This document shows, in pieces, positions 1-11,555 of a stretch of 64,000 nt of DNA. A program made the translations under genes and the position numbers. How positions within the stretch are numbered: position 1 is the first letter of the stretch; each line of letters starts with the position of its first letter. Location of the stretch: the NCBI GenBank assembly GCA_033439265.1, contig JAVTVX010000010.1, forward strand, positions 5,208,001-5,272,000. Direction: 5' to 3'. The DNA comes from Dillenia suffruticosa (taxonomy: Eukaryota; Streptophyta; Magnoliopsida; Dilleniales; Dilleniaceae). Under the pieces are notes generated by a model, which saw only the letters and a list, made by a program, of their open reading frames with translations, was not told where the DNA came from and ran no database searches.

Positions 1-3000
1 AAAATGTGGGGAGCCCCATTACACAGTACATCTCTTTAGATCGGAGGGCATACGGTTGACTTATGATTATCTAACTTCTTGTTGTCGGACCGTGTACTCA
101 ATTTTGTCGTGTTCATGTTCAACAACTTGCAAAGCGTCACGTTTACAGCTATTAGTCCCATGTCATGAATTCTTTCTCCTTTGCCTTAAAGGCAAGAGTT
201 AGGTTATTTCTATGTATGGCTTCCATTAATATTAGGAAAGTACATATTGAGGGATGTCACACGTTACAAAGTTGCAAATAAAAGTATGTCTTCTATAAAA
301 TTCGTGCAATCTTTTGATATTGATTTTTTTTTTTTTTTTTGCTTTTCTCTCATTTAACCATAACCAGACATCTCTATTCTTAAAAAAGGGGGATGGGGAA
401 GAAACTATGGTCAGACATCAACTTTAATTTAGGGAGGAACAAATTCAGTGGGTACTGGGATGATCCTGACTTCTCTTGAGGAGTCGGAAACAGGCAGGGT
501 GCCCTTTCAATTTTGTGAGAAATGTGAAATGTTCTGCCCGCTTTGGAAAGGATGGAGCCAATCTTTTTGAATAAGATCAATTTTTCCAAGATCAAGTGTG
601 AGTCTATGCCTAAAGTGATGCATTGGCTGGTGACCTATCTTGATGCACTTTGGTAGGTAACATGGTCTCAATTTTACACCCTGCATGGTTAAGTGGAAGG
701 AAATTTGTGTCTTGATGTCATGCAAATTATTCCATTACAAGGACATTTGTTAAAAAATTCTCTTTGGAAACCTGTCAAATGTCGTTCTCCTTTAATGTAA
801 CAAGATGTTGCTTCTCCTATCTGTAATGCTATGCAAACAGGCATAGTCATCATATAGCTGGAGCTACCCCTAAATTTTTTCATTTTATATAAAATTCAGT
901 AGCTTCTCTGATAAATACAATGTTAAATATTTAAGATATTATTATTGTGATTGCTTGAGATTGAGTACTCTCTTTGCCATTATTGCAAGCGAAGTGGGAG
1001 GGGAAGAAAATTAATAAGTATGTGAGATGAGTATTCACCATCAAGTGTAGTTTGAGGCCTTTGTTCATAAGCTTGTAAATTTTTCTCCCAAATTAATTCA
1101 GACATTTAATCTTGGGCTGCATGACTAAATATTCTGGAATTGAGCAGGATAATTAAAATGGATATGCTTTCTTTTTAACTAGAAGGAAAAGGGGTAAAAG
1201 GAATCTCAAATGTAGATATAACATCCTATTACAGAAAATCTTTGCAATGATCTTGCAAAATATTTAAGAATTGGAAATTGAATTTTCTATATTGATAAAA
1301 GAAATGATTTTCCCTTCTATTAAAAAAAAAAAGCTAAGATTTTCTTTCCCAGATTTTCTTTAATTTTTTCGAGTTTTAGAAATTGTTAACAATCTTCTTA
1401 CTTGAGAATAGATCTGTCTTCATCGTTGTTCAGACCATGATAACCTTTGGCTATATGTGGTGTTCATATACTTCCAACTTTCCTTTTTTTTAAGGTTAAA
1501 TTATATTTATTTGTTATCCATCCAATTTTGTCAAGTTTTTATGATTCTATGCACCTGCTCCAATTTCCATAATCAAAGAGAGAGTTGCACCTATGCATCC
1601 CTATTGGACAGAATATGAGGTAGTTGGAAGTTGACAAAGTCCAAGAATGGGCCAGTATTACATAATCCTATTGTACTTCTTGTGGCATTTAAGGAGAAGT
1701 GAGTTGAATCTTTGCTTATGCTTCATGGGCAATGAAATGCATGGCTGAGATGAGGCAATGCTTAGTTTCACAACATAGATTAAAAAACCAGCAGATACCC
1801 TGTGTACTGGCTTTTATGCAGCTTGCCATTTAGGATTGTTTTGTCTAAATATCAACCCAATGTCTTTAGTTTTTAGAAGTAATGGATGACAAACTACAAT
1901 CTACCTGGAGAAGAAGAAAGAATTCAACCTACATTGCACCTCTTTATTGCCAGAGATAAACCCAAAGGTCATTGCTAAGATATATCCCAACAAGTGACAA
2001 GATCTGAATATCACCACTCCAGGTCGATTGTTGCTTCATTTGAGATAAAGAGCTTGATGAAAAATAGACACGAAAGAGGTAGAGGGTGGATCTTAAAATC
2101 TAACTTGCACTTTTTGGGCTCTCCTTTTTGTTTTTCCTTATTCCTCCACTTCTTACGTTTGATAAGAACCTGTTATAATATTAATTTTGGATGTTTTAGG
2201 ATAAATTTTCATATTCCTTGTATCCCTATCATAGAGATGATAGTAGATTATTTGTTTTTTTTAAGACCTTATATAATGTTGGTTTATTTTTTTGATGGTG
2301 TAATTTGGATATGAAAGCAAGCATTAAATTTAAAATGAATCTAAAATTAAAGGTTTGATTATATTATTATTTTTGTTGTTAAGCTAAACATGCATATTTT
2401 TATCTGAGTGACAGTATAACAAATTAATGATGAAGTTATCCAGTTTTGATGAAATATATTGATATGTTTAAAACTTGGGTAATCAAAATGTAACAATGAG
2501 TTTCATGTTCAAAATAATATAACGTTTGAATTGCAATGGATAACGTCATTTCATGTATCCTGTTATGCTTGCTTACGATAATAAGGTTTTTAACTATGTC
2601 TGATATACAATGGAAACTGTGACTAAATTTTTGATTCCATACAAACTGTGACAATGCATCATTTTTCCTTTTTTTTTGTGTGTTTGTCGAGGAACTACAG
2701 TCTCAAGAAAATGGTAAAACAGAAAATGGGTATCATATGTAGTCTTATTTCTATGGTTATATAAAAATGGTATTCATTTTCACAAATCAATGAAGCTGAC
2801 GTATCAGTCACCTTATCCTTTTTTAAAAGTGATAGTGTTATTATTGACCATTAATTGATGTTTTTGTGATCTTAAATGTTAGTCTTCTTGTACAATGTAG
2901 TTAATTCCCTATGATTCGTTTTCAGGTATTTCTACTTTTATGTCTTTGATAGTTCTTGTGGTGATAATGCTGTTTTTGTAGGAGCATACAAGATTTAGTG

Positions 3001-3353
3001 AGAAATTGATGATAGTATTTCTACCGTTAAAAATGTCCAAGTATGCATAATGATATAGTTTCATGTTATTAACATTTGGAGTTCAATCAAAGTTCTAAAT
3101 GGATGTCTTTTGTGGTTCTCTTCCTGTTTCACTTTTTGTATTTCATTCTGTTCATTGATGAAATTAATGAAGCTGCAATCAATTTCATATGGAATTTTCA
3201 TGGATTTGGGCATTAAGCTTCATTGGGAAAAGAAGAATGTTTCATTTTTCGAGGACAAGTTGTCAAGATGTAAATGAAACATACACATACAAAATGAGGC
3301 CACTTTTCCTGGGGGATGCCTTGTTTACTGTTTGTTACTTGCTCATTTTTCAG
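1..3353. other. Intron of the SnRK1 beta-subunit gene (5' part off-window)
   Basis: This is AT-rich DNA with no credible long reading frame; the short frames on both strands have no recognisable domain. It ends in a pyrimidine-rich stretch and CAG at 3351-3353, the splice acceptor of the first visible beta-subunit exon. The family's first exon encodes a myristoylated MGN... N-terminus. I looked for one here and found only an ATGGGCAATGAAATGCATGGCTGA-like dead end near 1729, which stops after seven codons. The true first exon is therefore probably upstream of the window and this stretch is inferred to be intron. Confidence 0.55.
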
Positions 3354-4601
3354 GTTCCTGTAGCGCCGTTGCAAAGGGGCAATGGCCCTCCACTATTTAA
3401 TAGAGCATGGCATGATGAATCTTATGGATCTGATGATCTTCCTCTTGAGCGTGGAATTCCCACTTTGTTCACCTGGAATTATGGGGGTAATGATGTGGCT
3501 GTAGAAGGATCTTGGGACAACTGGAGATCAAGGTTAGCTTTTCTCACTTTGTCATTATGATAAGAGATATTCCTTTATATTCTTCCTAAAACAGCTAATA
3601 TAACTCTAAAAATGGTGTAAGTTTGAAACTTCTATACTTATTTCCTTACACTGCAGGAAGCAGCTGCAGCGAGCAGGTAAGGATTATTCTATTCTCCTGG
3701 TCCTGCCCCCTGGTATCTACCATTACAAGTTTCTAGTGGATGGGGAATGGAGATACATTCCAGATCTTCCTTTTGTGTCTGATGAACTGGGCCATTTTTG
3801 TAATCTTCTTGATGTCAATGTAAGTCTTCAGTTGTGCATTTTACTTGACTATGCTTCAACTCCTTGCGGCTATATGACACTTCTTTTCGAGTGTCTTAGA
3901 TTCAAAATTTCGAGCATGCTATGTCTATGGTCCCCGTGTCATTCATATCATCACCTTTCCTAGGCCCAATGTACTTGAAGGTGGTTGGCATCAGCCCAGA
4001 AACCTGCCACAACACGTATAGGGACGTGTGCCTGTCAAAGACAAATGTCTCCGATCATCCCTTTTCAATAATTTGATCACTCATTCTGAATGACATAAAT
4101 GGATATTGTTATTGTGTCGGAAATTTTCTTGAGCTTATATCGATTGACCAAATTTACAGGGATTTGAATGTTGTGGCTGCCCATGAATTTCAAGAGCCAT
4201 TAAACATCGATTTGGAGCATGATGGGGCCACTAAATTTTGATCTAAAACGTGGTGTGATTTATGCATTTGTGCCATCTTGCAGGATTATGTGCCCGAAAA
4301 TTTGGAGAGCGTGTCAGAATTTGAGGTGCCAGAGTCACCCGACTCCTCATACGGCCAGGCATTTCCAGCAGAAGAAGATTTTGCAAAGGAACCGGTAGTT
4401 GTCCCTCCCCAACTGCACCTAACTGTTCTTGGCATGCAAAACCAAGAAGAAGCCTCTACATCGAAGCCTCAACATGTTGTGCTTAATCACCTGTTTATAG
4501 AGAAAGGATGGGCCTCTCAGTCTGTGGTTGCACTCGGCTTGACTCATAGATACCAGTCCAAATATGTCACTGTTGTCCTCTATAAGCCCCTCAAAAGGTG
4601 A
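3354..4601 (+). CDS. KINB1: SnRK1 regulatory beta subunit (KIN-beta1/beta2 type), 3' three exons
   Basis: This is the scaffold and carbohydrate-binding subunit of the plant SnRK1 (AMPK/SNF1) energy-sensing kinase complex. The visible coding exons are 3354-3532, 3657-3819 and 4284-4601 (TGA at 4599-4601). The splice sites are CAG/GT type, and an arginine codon is split across the first junction. Together they give 219 residues beginning VPVAPLQRGNGPP. Visible residues 35-113 form the glycogen-binding CBM48 region (GGNDVAVEGSWDNWRSR, then GIYHYKFLVDGEW and ELGHFCNLLDV). Residues about 155-219 are the conserved C-terminal AMPKBI domain (PPQLHLTVLG, KPQHVVLNHLFIEKG, VVALGLTHRY, YVTVVLYKPLKR) that contacts the alpha and gamma subunits. 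Family proteins are about 270-290 aa, so roughly 60-70 N-terminal residues, including the myristoylation site, lie upstream. No stop or frameshift interrupts the visible exons, so the gene looks functional. The beta1 versus beta2 assignment rests on recalled sequence and is less certain. Confidence 0.93.
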
Positions 4602-5227
4602 CTTACATCTTCGTCCCTCATTTTTTCTTGTTCCCACTTTTCACGCTCAAACTTGTAAATTTGAAAAGGCAAGGAAGCAGCTTTTGTTGTCTCTCTGGAC
4701 TCTGAAGGCACTGTCCGTTTATAGAATTTTCTCGAAACATTTGATGCTAACATGCTGTAGCCTGGCTTCGATGTTCAGTTATTATCGTGTTTGTAATATG
4801 GTTGGCATGTTATCTAAGATCTCACTGGGATTAAGAGGTGATCGCAAGGCGTAGGGTGGTTAACATAGCGACTAAAAAATATTATGATAAACAAGTAATA
4901 TTAGGAAGGTATATAGCACCAACACCTATTGAATTTTCTTAACCAAGATCTTGGGATCGGATCTTGGAAATGAAGGAAAAAAAAAACAAGGGTAGTTTCT
5001 CTTAACCGACTTAACAGTTAGCTTGAAGTAAAATAGTTAGGATCAATAAAATTAGTTACAAGATATTAGTTTGTCAAGTAAAAAAAAGAAGGTGCAAAGG
5101 GCAATAAAAAGGTAAAAAACATGGTCTTGCTAATTTGGTGGGTCAATTGCCCAATTGAGTATATATGGGATATAAAGGTATCGTGTTTCCATGATATTTG
5201 GTTGGGGTGGGGGGGGGGGGAATAGGG
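4602..5227 (+). other. 3' UTR and downstream flank of the beta-subunit gene
   Basis: AT-rich sequence follows the TGA. The first 200-250 bases are the likely 3' UTR. No conserved poly(A) signal stands out strongly. A G11-type homopolymer lies near 5209-5220 and A-runs near 4978-4986. No further gene is visible. Confidence 0.5.
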
Positions 5228-5653
5228 GTGTGCAAGAATTTCTGAGTCAATAATTCTTTTTACAATTGTACGCACTCGTAGTCTTTTACAGGGTTTGATC
5301 TGCAATTTCTAAATTAATTTGCTCGTGTGGATCCCAAGTCAATTTAGTAATTCTTTCTCTGGCTTCAAGACCCATTGGTACAGCGGGTTACATCATAAAA
5401 TACACAAATAGGGTGGTTGTGATTCTTAATTTGGGTATGGAAAACAGCATTTCCGGATCGTCGAGGATTCAAAATGCACAGATACAAACCCTGCGGCCTA
5501 TACTCGGCCAGATAAATCTATGGACATCTTGTCATCATCTCTCTCTCTCTCTCTCTCTCTCAAGTTGGTTATCCTTCCATACGATAACCAAGAAGGTCCA
5601 CATTAACATGCTTAAACAATCGGGATGTGCAGAAACCAAACAGTGGACCAAGT
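5228..5653. repeat. Dispersed duplicate A (matches 18489-18897)
   Basis: About 420 bases align base for base, with scattered substitutions, to 18489-18897 in the same orientation. Shared stretches include GGTACAGCGGGTTACATCAT, AAATACACAAATAGGG and GTTGGTTATC. A (CT)n run (about 5540-5562) is expanded here relative to the other copy. It has no convincing coding potential. It lies directly next to duplicate B, although the matching sequences sit about 9 kb apart near the kinase gene. Confidence 0.85.
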
Positions 5654-5686
5654 ATCAAAGCTTTTTATAATACATTACCATGAATT

Positions 5687-6296
5687 TCAGGAATGGTGAT
5701 TCTCTGACAAAGGGCATCATTATCAGAAAGGCAAAATAGCACAACAATGTACGTCAATGATATCATATCACAAAACAAAACAATGAATGTAATTATTTGT
5801 TTTCAGCCAAAAAGATAAGTGGGAGAACACAATTCATTTATGCCTTTTACTCTAGAGAATCACTCTACAAGTACCAAGGATTTATAGGAAAAGACATACT
5901 TGTAGCATAAATTCGGTGCTTCTATCCCCTAATATACATATTTTTTTCCCCTAAAAACTTAATGCAACCGTAGGTGATGAACATCTGGACTACTACAAAA
6001 AAACAGTGTTATTATCAATTAATTGTCATTAAGTCATTAGAAAAAGAAACTCTATTTTAGGTCCCAGGCCTCTCCAACATTTGGCATTCCCAGCCTTTTA
6101 TGGTTTGAATAGGCTTTGACCATAATTCCTTAATCACCTGAGATTCCAAACTGAGTACTTCGAGGCTGCATGATGAGATCCTAAAAAGTATGAAACAACC
6201 TTATCTGGAGAATAAATATTAATTCCAAATCCTGAATTTGGCATTCTATTTCTCTAGCTTGAGGCTGTGAGTGCCTTCTTACCCTAATTTATGAAG
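5687..6296 (-). pseudogene. Fragment of the CIPK gene: 21 nt of exon 9 plus part of intron 8
   Basis: This segment aligns in the same orientation to 27778-29056, inside the minus-strand CIPK gene. It carries the first 21 nt of exon 9 (residues RITIPEI on the minus strand), the AG acceptor, and about 590 bases of intron 8. The copy breaks off at TTTATGAAGCAA (about 6296), where the minisatellite array starts. It lacks the 649-bp MULE-like element present at 28084-28732 in the functional gene, so it preserves the empty insertion site (GAACATCTGG at 5979-5988). It cannot encode a protein. Confidence 0.88.
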
Positions 6297-6463
6297 CAAT
6301 AGTTTTACGTAGTTTTGTTACATTTTGTTGGTATAGTCTTATGTTGAAGTTTTATAGGGTATAAGATTACCAATAAATTGATTTAATGAAATGTGATATT
6401 AGATTTTTTAATCAAGATCACGAATTTGACTCACGATTTGAGCAAACTACGTTGGGAGAGAAA

Positions 6464-6982
6464 TGTTACGAATCCTATATCGGATCCCCAAGAAATCATA
6501 AAATAGTATTTAAATCCATTAAGCTCTCTCACCAATAAGTTGATTTTTTGGACTGAATTCGCCTATTGGGTTTAAGTCAATCACTTGGATCCGTGATAAA
6601 TTGATATCAAAGTTCTGAGTTTAACTTGAAAAAAGGTTACCTGGAAGAGAGTTACCTAGAAAAGAGCTACTTGGTGCCAGAGTGAGAGTCATCCAAAATG
6701 AAAAAGGGTTACTTGGTGTCGGAGTGAGAGCCATCCAAGAGGAAAAGGGCTACTCGCAAGAGTGAAAGCCGTTCAGAATGAGAGTCGTCCATGGCCGTTC
6801 GACTTCTCAAAAGAAGGGTAATGTTACGAATTCCATATCGGATACTTAAGAAATTATAAAATAGTATTTAAGTCTGATAGACTCTTTCATATCGATGTTT
6901 ATAATTCCATATCGAATTCCATATCGATGTTTTGCGCTGAGTTCTTCTATTGGGTTTGAATCTATCACTTGAGTCCATGATA
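6464..6982 (+). mobile_element. TRIM-like miniature LTR element
   Basis: Two direct repeats starting TGTTACGAAT(T)CC are seen at 6464-6598 and 6822-6982. Both contain ATCGGAT, AAATAGTATTTAA and a CTATTGGGTTT...ATCACTTG..TCC.TGATA end. After the first comes a degenerate primer-binding-site-like stretch (TTGATATCAAAGTTCTGA, resembling the initiator-Met tRNA site). Before the second lies a purine-rich tract (AAAAGAAGGGTAA). The internal part is only about 220 bases, with short repeats around AGTGAGAG(C/T)CATCCA, and encodes nothing. This architecture matches terminal-repeat retrotransposons in miniature. No clear target duplication is visible and the exact LTR ends are approximate. Confidence 0.65.
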
Positions 6983-7049
6983 GGCCCGACTAAATTAGTC
7001 ACGTGGCTCCGGATTTGATATAGTACCAAAAAAAAAAAAAAGAAATAAA

Positions 7050-7620
7050 GAGTATTAGACTTGCCGAAGATAGAATAGCGATTGAACAAACTGTAGTCAA
7101 ACAAGAAAGAGAATTCATTCGTCAACAACGATAGAAGATTGCAGCTGCCCATTTTGTGCACATAAAATGCCGCGCTGATCTTATTGTGCAGGTAAACATG
7201 CCTAACTTCAACGGACAAGTTATCTTTTCTGACGAGGATTGCTCCGTTGAATTGATACTGAATGAAGTCGAGCATGCCTTTCCCAAATAAAATCGCAACG
7301 TTTCCTGCTCCTGTCCATGGTGTTGAAGGCCATGGTGCTCCCTCTTCATTCCCTCTCTCTACATTCCTCGGCCATCATGGTCCCAATCCTGGCGATAAAG
7401 GTGGATCGTCCTTTGGGGATTTCGATAATGAATCCTCCCATGGTTCTCCCTCCACACTGTTGTTGGGGGTGGCCTTATTGAAGGAGACCATATTCCACTG
7501 GGCTTCCGGCGGAGGGCTTCTTGATGAAATAATGGCGAAGAAAGAACAGCGTTGCTTAGCTGCTCATTGGTGCAGTCACTGTAGTCCTACGTCGTTTTGT
7601 TATATTTTGTTGGTATAGTC
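7050..7620 (+). repeat. Tandem array unit 1
   Basis: First recognisable unit. It contains AACTTCAACGGACAAGTTAT, GACGAGGATTG and a coding-like stretch reading VEGHGAPSSF..LGHHGPNPGDKGGSSFGDF. It is truncated to one glycine-rich sub-repeat. The unit runs into the minisatellite at about 7590-7640. Confidence 0.75.
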
Positions 7621-7669
7621 TTATGTTGTTTTATTAACTTTTGTTGGCATAGTCCTATGTTGAAGTTTC

Positions 7670-8985
7670 AGAGTATAAGATATGCCGAAGATAGAATAGT
7701 AATTAAATAAGCTGCAATCAAACATGAAAGAGAATTCATCCGTCAACAACGCCAGTTCATCCGTCAACACTGCTAAAAGATTGTTGCTGCCCTTTTGGTA
7801 TGTGTAACACGCCGCACCGATCTTGTTGTGCTGATACAAATGCCTAATTTTAATGGGAAGAGCTTTGTACGTAATTAAATGTATAAAAAAAATTCTTTTA
7901 AAATGACCTTCGGCACAAAAAATTTCCTTATATAACTCCCATTTATCGTGGGTTAAATTCGCAACACGCTATGTCACGAGTTAAACCCATGACATACCTC
8001 CGTGGCTCCCATGGTAGTGGGAGAGAGAGAGGAGTGCTGCAGGGGGAGAGAGCAGGAGTGCCGCGGGAGTGAGAGAGAGGAGTGCTGCGGCGGGAGAGAG
8101 AGAGAGTAGTGTAGTGCCGTGGGGGAGAGAGAGGAGCATAACGCTGCGGGGGGGGGGGGGAGAGGGAGAGTGTAGCGTGCAGGGGGAGGAGCATAGCGCC
8201 GCGGGGGAGAGAGGGAGAGAGGGAGAGCACAGCGCCGCGGGGGAAGAGTGCCGCCGTGCTGCATCTTGGAGAAGGGACTAGCTTTGTTGCGTCTTGGAGA
8301 CGCGACAACGTGATATATGTGATGCTGCCACATGACTTTGTCGTTGGTTCAACCCACGACATAACCTGTCACAGGTTGAATCCACGACAAATGAGGGTTA
8401 TATACCTAAGTTTATTGGGTCGAAAGTCATTTAAATTTTTTTTTATAGGTTTAATTCCGTATAAAACTCTTAATGGGCAAGTTATCTTTTTTGACGAGTA
8501 TTGTTCTGACGATTTGATGCTGGATGAAGTAGAGCTTGCCTTTCCAAGTAGAATCGAAACTTTTCCTGCGTGTTGAAGGCCATGGTGCTCCTTTTATACC
8601 CCTCAACCCATCATGGTCCCAATCTTGACGATAATGGTGGATCCTCTTTTGGAGGTTTCGACGATGGATACTCTCATGGTGCTCCCTCTACATTCCCTCC
8701 CTCTATATTTCTTGGCCATCATAGTCCCAATCTTGGTGATAAAGGTGGATCCTCTTTTGAAGTTTTTGACGATAGATTCTCCCATGGTGCAGCCTCTACA
8801 TTGTCGCTGGGGGTGGCCTTATTGAAGGAGATGATGTTCCACCGAGCTTCTGGCAGATGAAGAAATCATGCGAGAAATTGGGGAGGGGCTTGATGGCAAA
8901 ATAGTGACGCTTCTCTGGTGGAGTTCTTGAAAGAGAGAACAATGTTGCTTAGCTGCTCTTTGGTACTAGTCCTACATTGTTTTGT
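7670..8985 (+). repeat. Tandem array unit 2, split by a MULE-like insertion
   Basis: The unit starts at the TATAAGATATGCCGAAGATA motif, is broken at 7860-8470 by the inserted element, and resumes with TAATGGGCAAGTTATCTTTT. The downstream half has two glycine-rich sub-repeats (HHGPNLDDNGGSSFGGFDDG and HHSPNLGDKGGSSFEVFDD). Uninterrupted sister units show the original sequence across the insertion point. Confidence 0.8.
7860..8470. mobile_element. MULE-like foldback MITE with GA-rich core (copy in array)
   Basis: The ends form an imperfect terminal inverted repeat: the left end GAGCTTTGTACGTAATTAAA pairs with the complement of the right end, AGAGTTTTATACGGAATTAA. Nine-base target duplications TAATGGG(A/C)A flank it at 7851-7859 and 8471-8479, a length typical of Mutator-like elements. 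Inside are inverted subterminal blocks (TCGTGGGTTAAATTCGC near 7947, GGTTGAATCCACGACAAATG near 8374) and a GA-rich core at about 8020-8240. The interior also has the palindrome-like TTGCGTCTTGGAGACGCGAC (8285-8304). It has no transposase and is non-autonomous. The core's short reading frames are low-complexity artefacts. Confidence 0.8.
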
Positions 8986-9250
8986 TACGTTTTTTTTAGT
9001 ATAGTCCTATGTTGTGTTGTTATATTTTGTTGGTATAGTCCAACATTGTTTTGTTACATTTTGTTGGTATAGTTCTATGTTATTTTGTTACATTTTATTG
9101 GTATAGTCTTTCGTTGTTTTGTTACTTTTTGTTGGTAGTCCCACATTGTTTTGTTACATTTTGTTATGGTTCTATGTTATTTTGTTACATTTTGTTGGTA
9201 TAATTTTACGTTGTTTTGTTACACTTTGTTGGTATAGTTCTACGTTGAAA
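8965..9250. repeat. Minisatellite block
   Basis: Roughly eight to nine tandem copies of a 32-34 base unit, TTTTGTTACATTTTGTTGGT followed by ATAGT(C/T)CTACGTTG, with many substitutions and small deletions. The same unit recurs in shorter runs at about 9980-10120, 10800-10870, 11555-11582 and 14343-14480, always at junctions between array units. Confidence 0.85.
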
Positions 9251-9257
9251 TTTTATA

Positions 9258-9985
9258 GAGTATAAGACATGCCAAAAATAGAATAGCAATTAAACAAACT
9301 GTAATCAAACATGAAAGAGAATTCATCAATCGATAAAGCCATTTCATCCGTCAACAAAGCAAGAAGATTGCTGCTGCCCTTTTTGTATGTGTAGCATGCC
9401 GCACCGATCTTGTTGTACTGGTACAGATGCCTAATTTCAACAGGCAAGTTATCTTTTCTGACGAGGATTGTTTCGACGATTTGATGCTAGATGAAGTCGA
9501 ACTTGCCTTCCCAAACAGAATCACGACGTTTGCTACTCCCGTCCATGGTGTTGAAGGCCAGCTGCTCCCTCTATACTCCTCGGCTACCATGGTCCCAATC
9601 TTGACGATAATGGTGGATCATCTATTGGAGGTTTCAGCAATGGATCCTCCCATGGTGCTCCCTCTGCATTCCCTCCCTCTACATTCCTTGGCCATCATGG
9701 TCCCAATCTTGGCGATAAAGGTGGATCCTCTTTTGGAGATTTCGATGATAGATCTTCCCATGGTGCTCCCTCTACGTTGCTGTTGGGGTGGCCGAATTGA
9801 AGCGAAGATTGTTCCACTGGGCTTCCAATGGATGAAGACATCATGCATGGAATTGGGGAGGGGCTTGATGATGAAATAATGTGACGTCTCCTCTGTACCA
9901 AAAAAAAAAAATGTCAAGTCTCCTGTGGAGTTCTTGAAAGAAAGAAAAATGTTGTTTAACTGCTCATTGGTACAGTCACTGTAGT
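9258..9985 (+). repeat. Tandem array unit 3
   Basis: Contains the uninterrupted equivalent of the insertion site in unit 2 (CTAATTTCAACAGGCAAGTT near 9432). An open frame at 9427-9879 begins MPNFNRQVIFSDEDCFDDLM but shifts out of the glycine-rich frame after VHGVEG. Two sub-repeats of about 110-120 bases (CATCATGGTCCCAATCTTGG...CCCATGGTGCTCCCTCT) are present. Confidence 0.8.
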
Positions 9986-10135
9986 CTTATGTTGTTTTGT
10001 TATATTTGTTGGTATAGTCTTACATTATTTTGTTATATTTTATTAGTATTGTCTTACGTTATTTTGTTGGTATAGTTCTATATTATTTTGTTACATTTTG
10101 TTGGTGTAGTCCTACATAGTCTACGTTGAAGTTTT

Positions 10136-10800
10136 AGAGAGTATAAGACATACCGAAAATAGAATATTAATTAAACAAGTTGCAATCAAACGTGAAAGAG
10201 ATTTCATCAGTCAACAATGCCTGTTTATCTGTCAACAATGCCAGAAGATTGCAGCTACCCTTTCTATGTAACATGTGGCGCCGATCTTGTTGTGACAGTA
10301 CAGACTCCCAATTTCAACGGGCGAGTTATCTTTTCTGACAAGGATTGTTCTCATGATTTGATGCTGGATGAGGCCGAGCTTGCCTTCCCAAATAGAATCG
10401 CAATGTTTCCTACTCCCGTTATGCCTTACTACACTCCTCGGCCATCATGGTCCCAATCTTGGCAATAATGGTGGATCCTTTTATGGAGGTTTCAGCAATG
10501 GATCCTCCCTTGGTACTCCCTCTACATTCCTCGACTATCACGGCCCCAATCTTAGCAAAAAAGGTGGATCCTCTTTAAGAGATTTCGGTGATGGATCCTC
10601 CCAGGGTGCTCCCTCAACATTGCTGTTGGGGTGGCCTTATTAAAGGAGACCATGTTCCACCAGGCTTCCGGCAGAATGAAGATATCATGGGAGGAATGGG
10701 GGAGAGGCTTGATGATAAAATAATGGCGCTTCTCCAGTAGAGTTCTTGAAAGAAAGAACAATGTTGCTAGTTGCTCTTTGGTACAATAGCTGTAGTCCTA
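10136..10800 (+). repeat. Tandem array unit 4
   Basis: Same organisation as unit 3 (TTCAACGGGCGAGTTATC, GATTTGATGCTGGATGA, then two CCAATCTTGGCAA/CCCAATCTTAGCAA sub-repeats). The VHGVEG segment is partly deleted and the open frame is split into two overlapping pieces, so the unit is degenerate. Confidence 0.78.
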
Positions 10801-10881
10801 CTTTATTTTGTTACATTTTTTTGGTATAGTTATATATTGTTTTGTTACATTTTATCGGTATAATCTTACGTTGAAGTTTTA

Positions 10882-11555
10882 CAGAGCATAAGACATGTCA
10901 AAAATAGAATAACAATTAAACAAGCTATAATCAAGCATGAAAGAGAATTCATCCGTCAACCATGCTCAGAAGATTGCTGCTGCCCTTTTTGTATGTGTAA
11001 CATGTTGTGTCGATCTTGTTGCGATGGTACAGACACCCAATTTCAACGGGCAAGTTATCTTTTCAGATGAGAATTGTTCTGACGATTTGATGCCAGATGA
11101 AATTGAGCTTGCCTTCCCAAATGGAATCGCAATGTTTCCTGCTCCCGTCCATGGTGTTGAAGGCTATGGTGCTCTCTCTACACTCCTCGGCCATCATGGT
11201 CCCAATCTTGGCGATCATGGCAGATCCTCAATTGGAGGTTTCGGCGATGGATCCTCCCATGGTGCTCTCTCGAGATTTCCTCCCTTTACATTCCTCAGCC
11301 ATCACGGTCCCAATCTTGGCGATAAAGGTGGATTCTCTTTTGGAGGATTCGGCGATGGATCCTCCCATGGTGCTCCCTCTGCATTAATGTTGGGGGTGGC
11401 CTTATTGAAGGAGACCATGCTCCACTGATCTTCCGCCGAATGAGGATATAAAGGGAGGAATTGGGTAAGGGCTTGATGATGAAATAATGGTGCTTCTCTA
11501 GTGGAGTTCTTTAAGAACAATGTTGCTTAGCTGCTCTTTGGTATAGTCATTATAG
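10882..11555 (+). repeat. Tandem array unit 5 with the longest open frame
   Basis: This is the best preserved unit. A 163-codon frame at 10937-11428 reads MKENSSVNHAQKIAAALFV..., then PNFNGQVIFSDENCSDDLM, ELAFPNGIAMFPAPVHGVEG and two copies of an approximately 38-residue glycine/histidine-rich sub-repeat (LGHHGPNLGDHGRSSIGGFG and LSHHGPNLGDKGGFSFGGFG). I recognise no domain. It may be a decayed exon of an amplified gene, and there is no evidence that it is expressed. A CTGGTACAG-like string upstream of the conserved CC(T/C)AATTTCAAC could be a fossil splice acceptor. Confidence 0.6.

Noticed and set aside
1729..1752. Possible MGN start of the SnRK1 beta subunit
   Set aside because: The frame ends after seven codons, and no donor site or family-like sequence follows.
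3189..3353. Upstream in-frame extension of the first visible beta-subunit exon
   Set aside because: The stretch before 3354 has no similarity to the family and contains a good pyrimidine-tract/CAG acceptor, so it is read as intron.
8965..9250. CRISPR-like regular repeat
   Set aside because: Copies are contiguous and degenerate with no unique spacers, in a plant nuclear context; it is a minisatellite.
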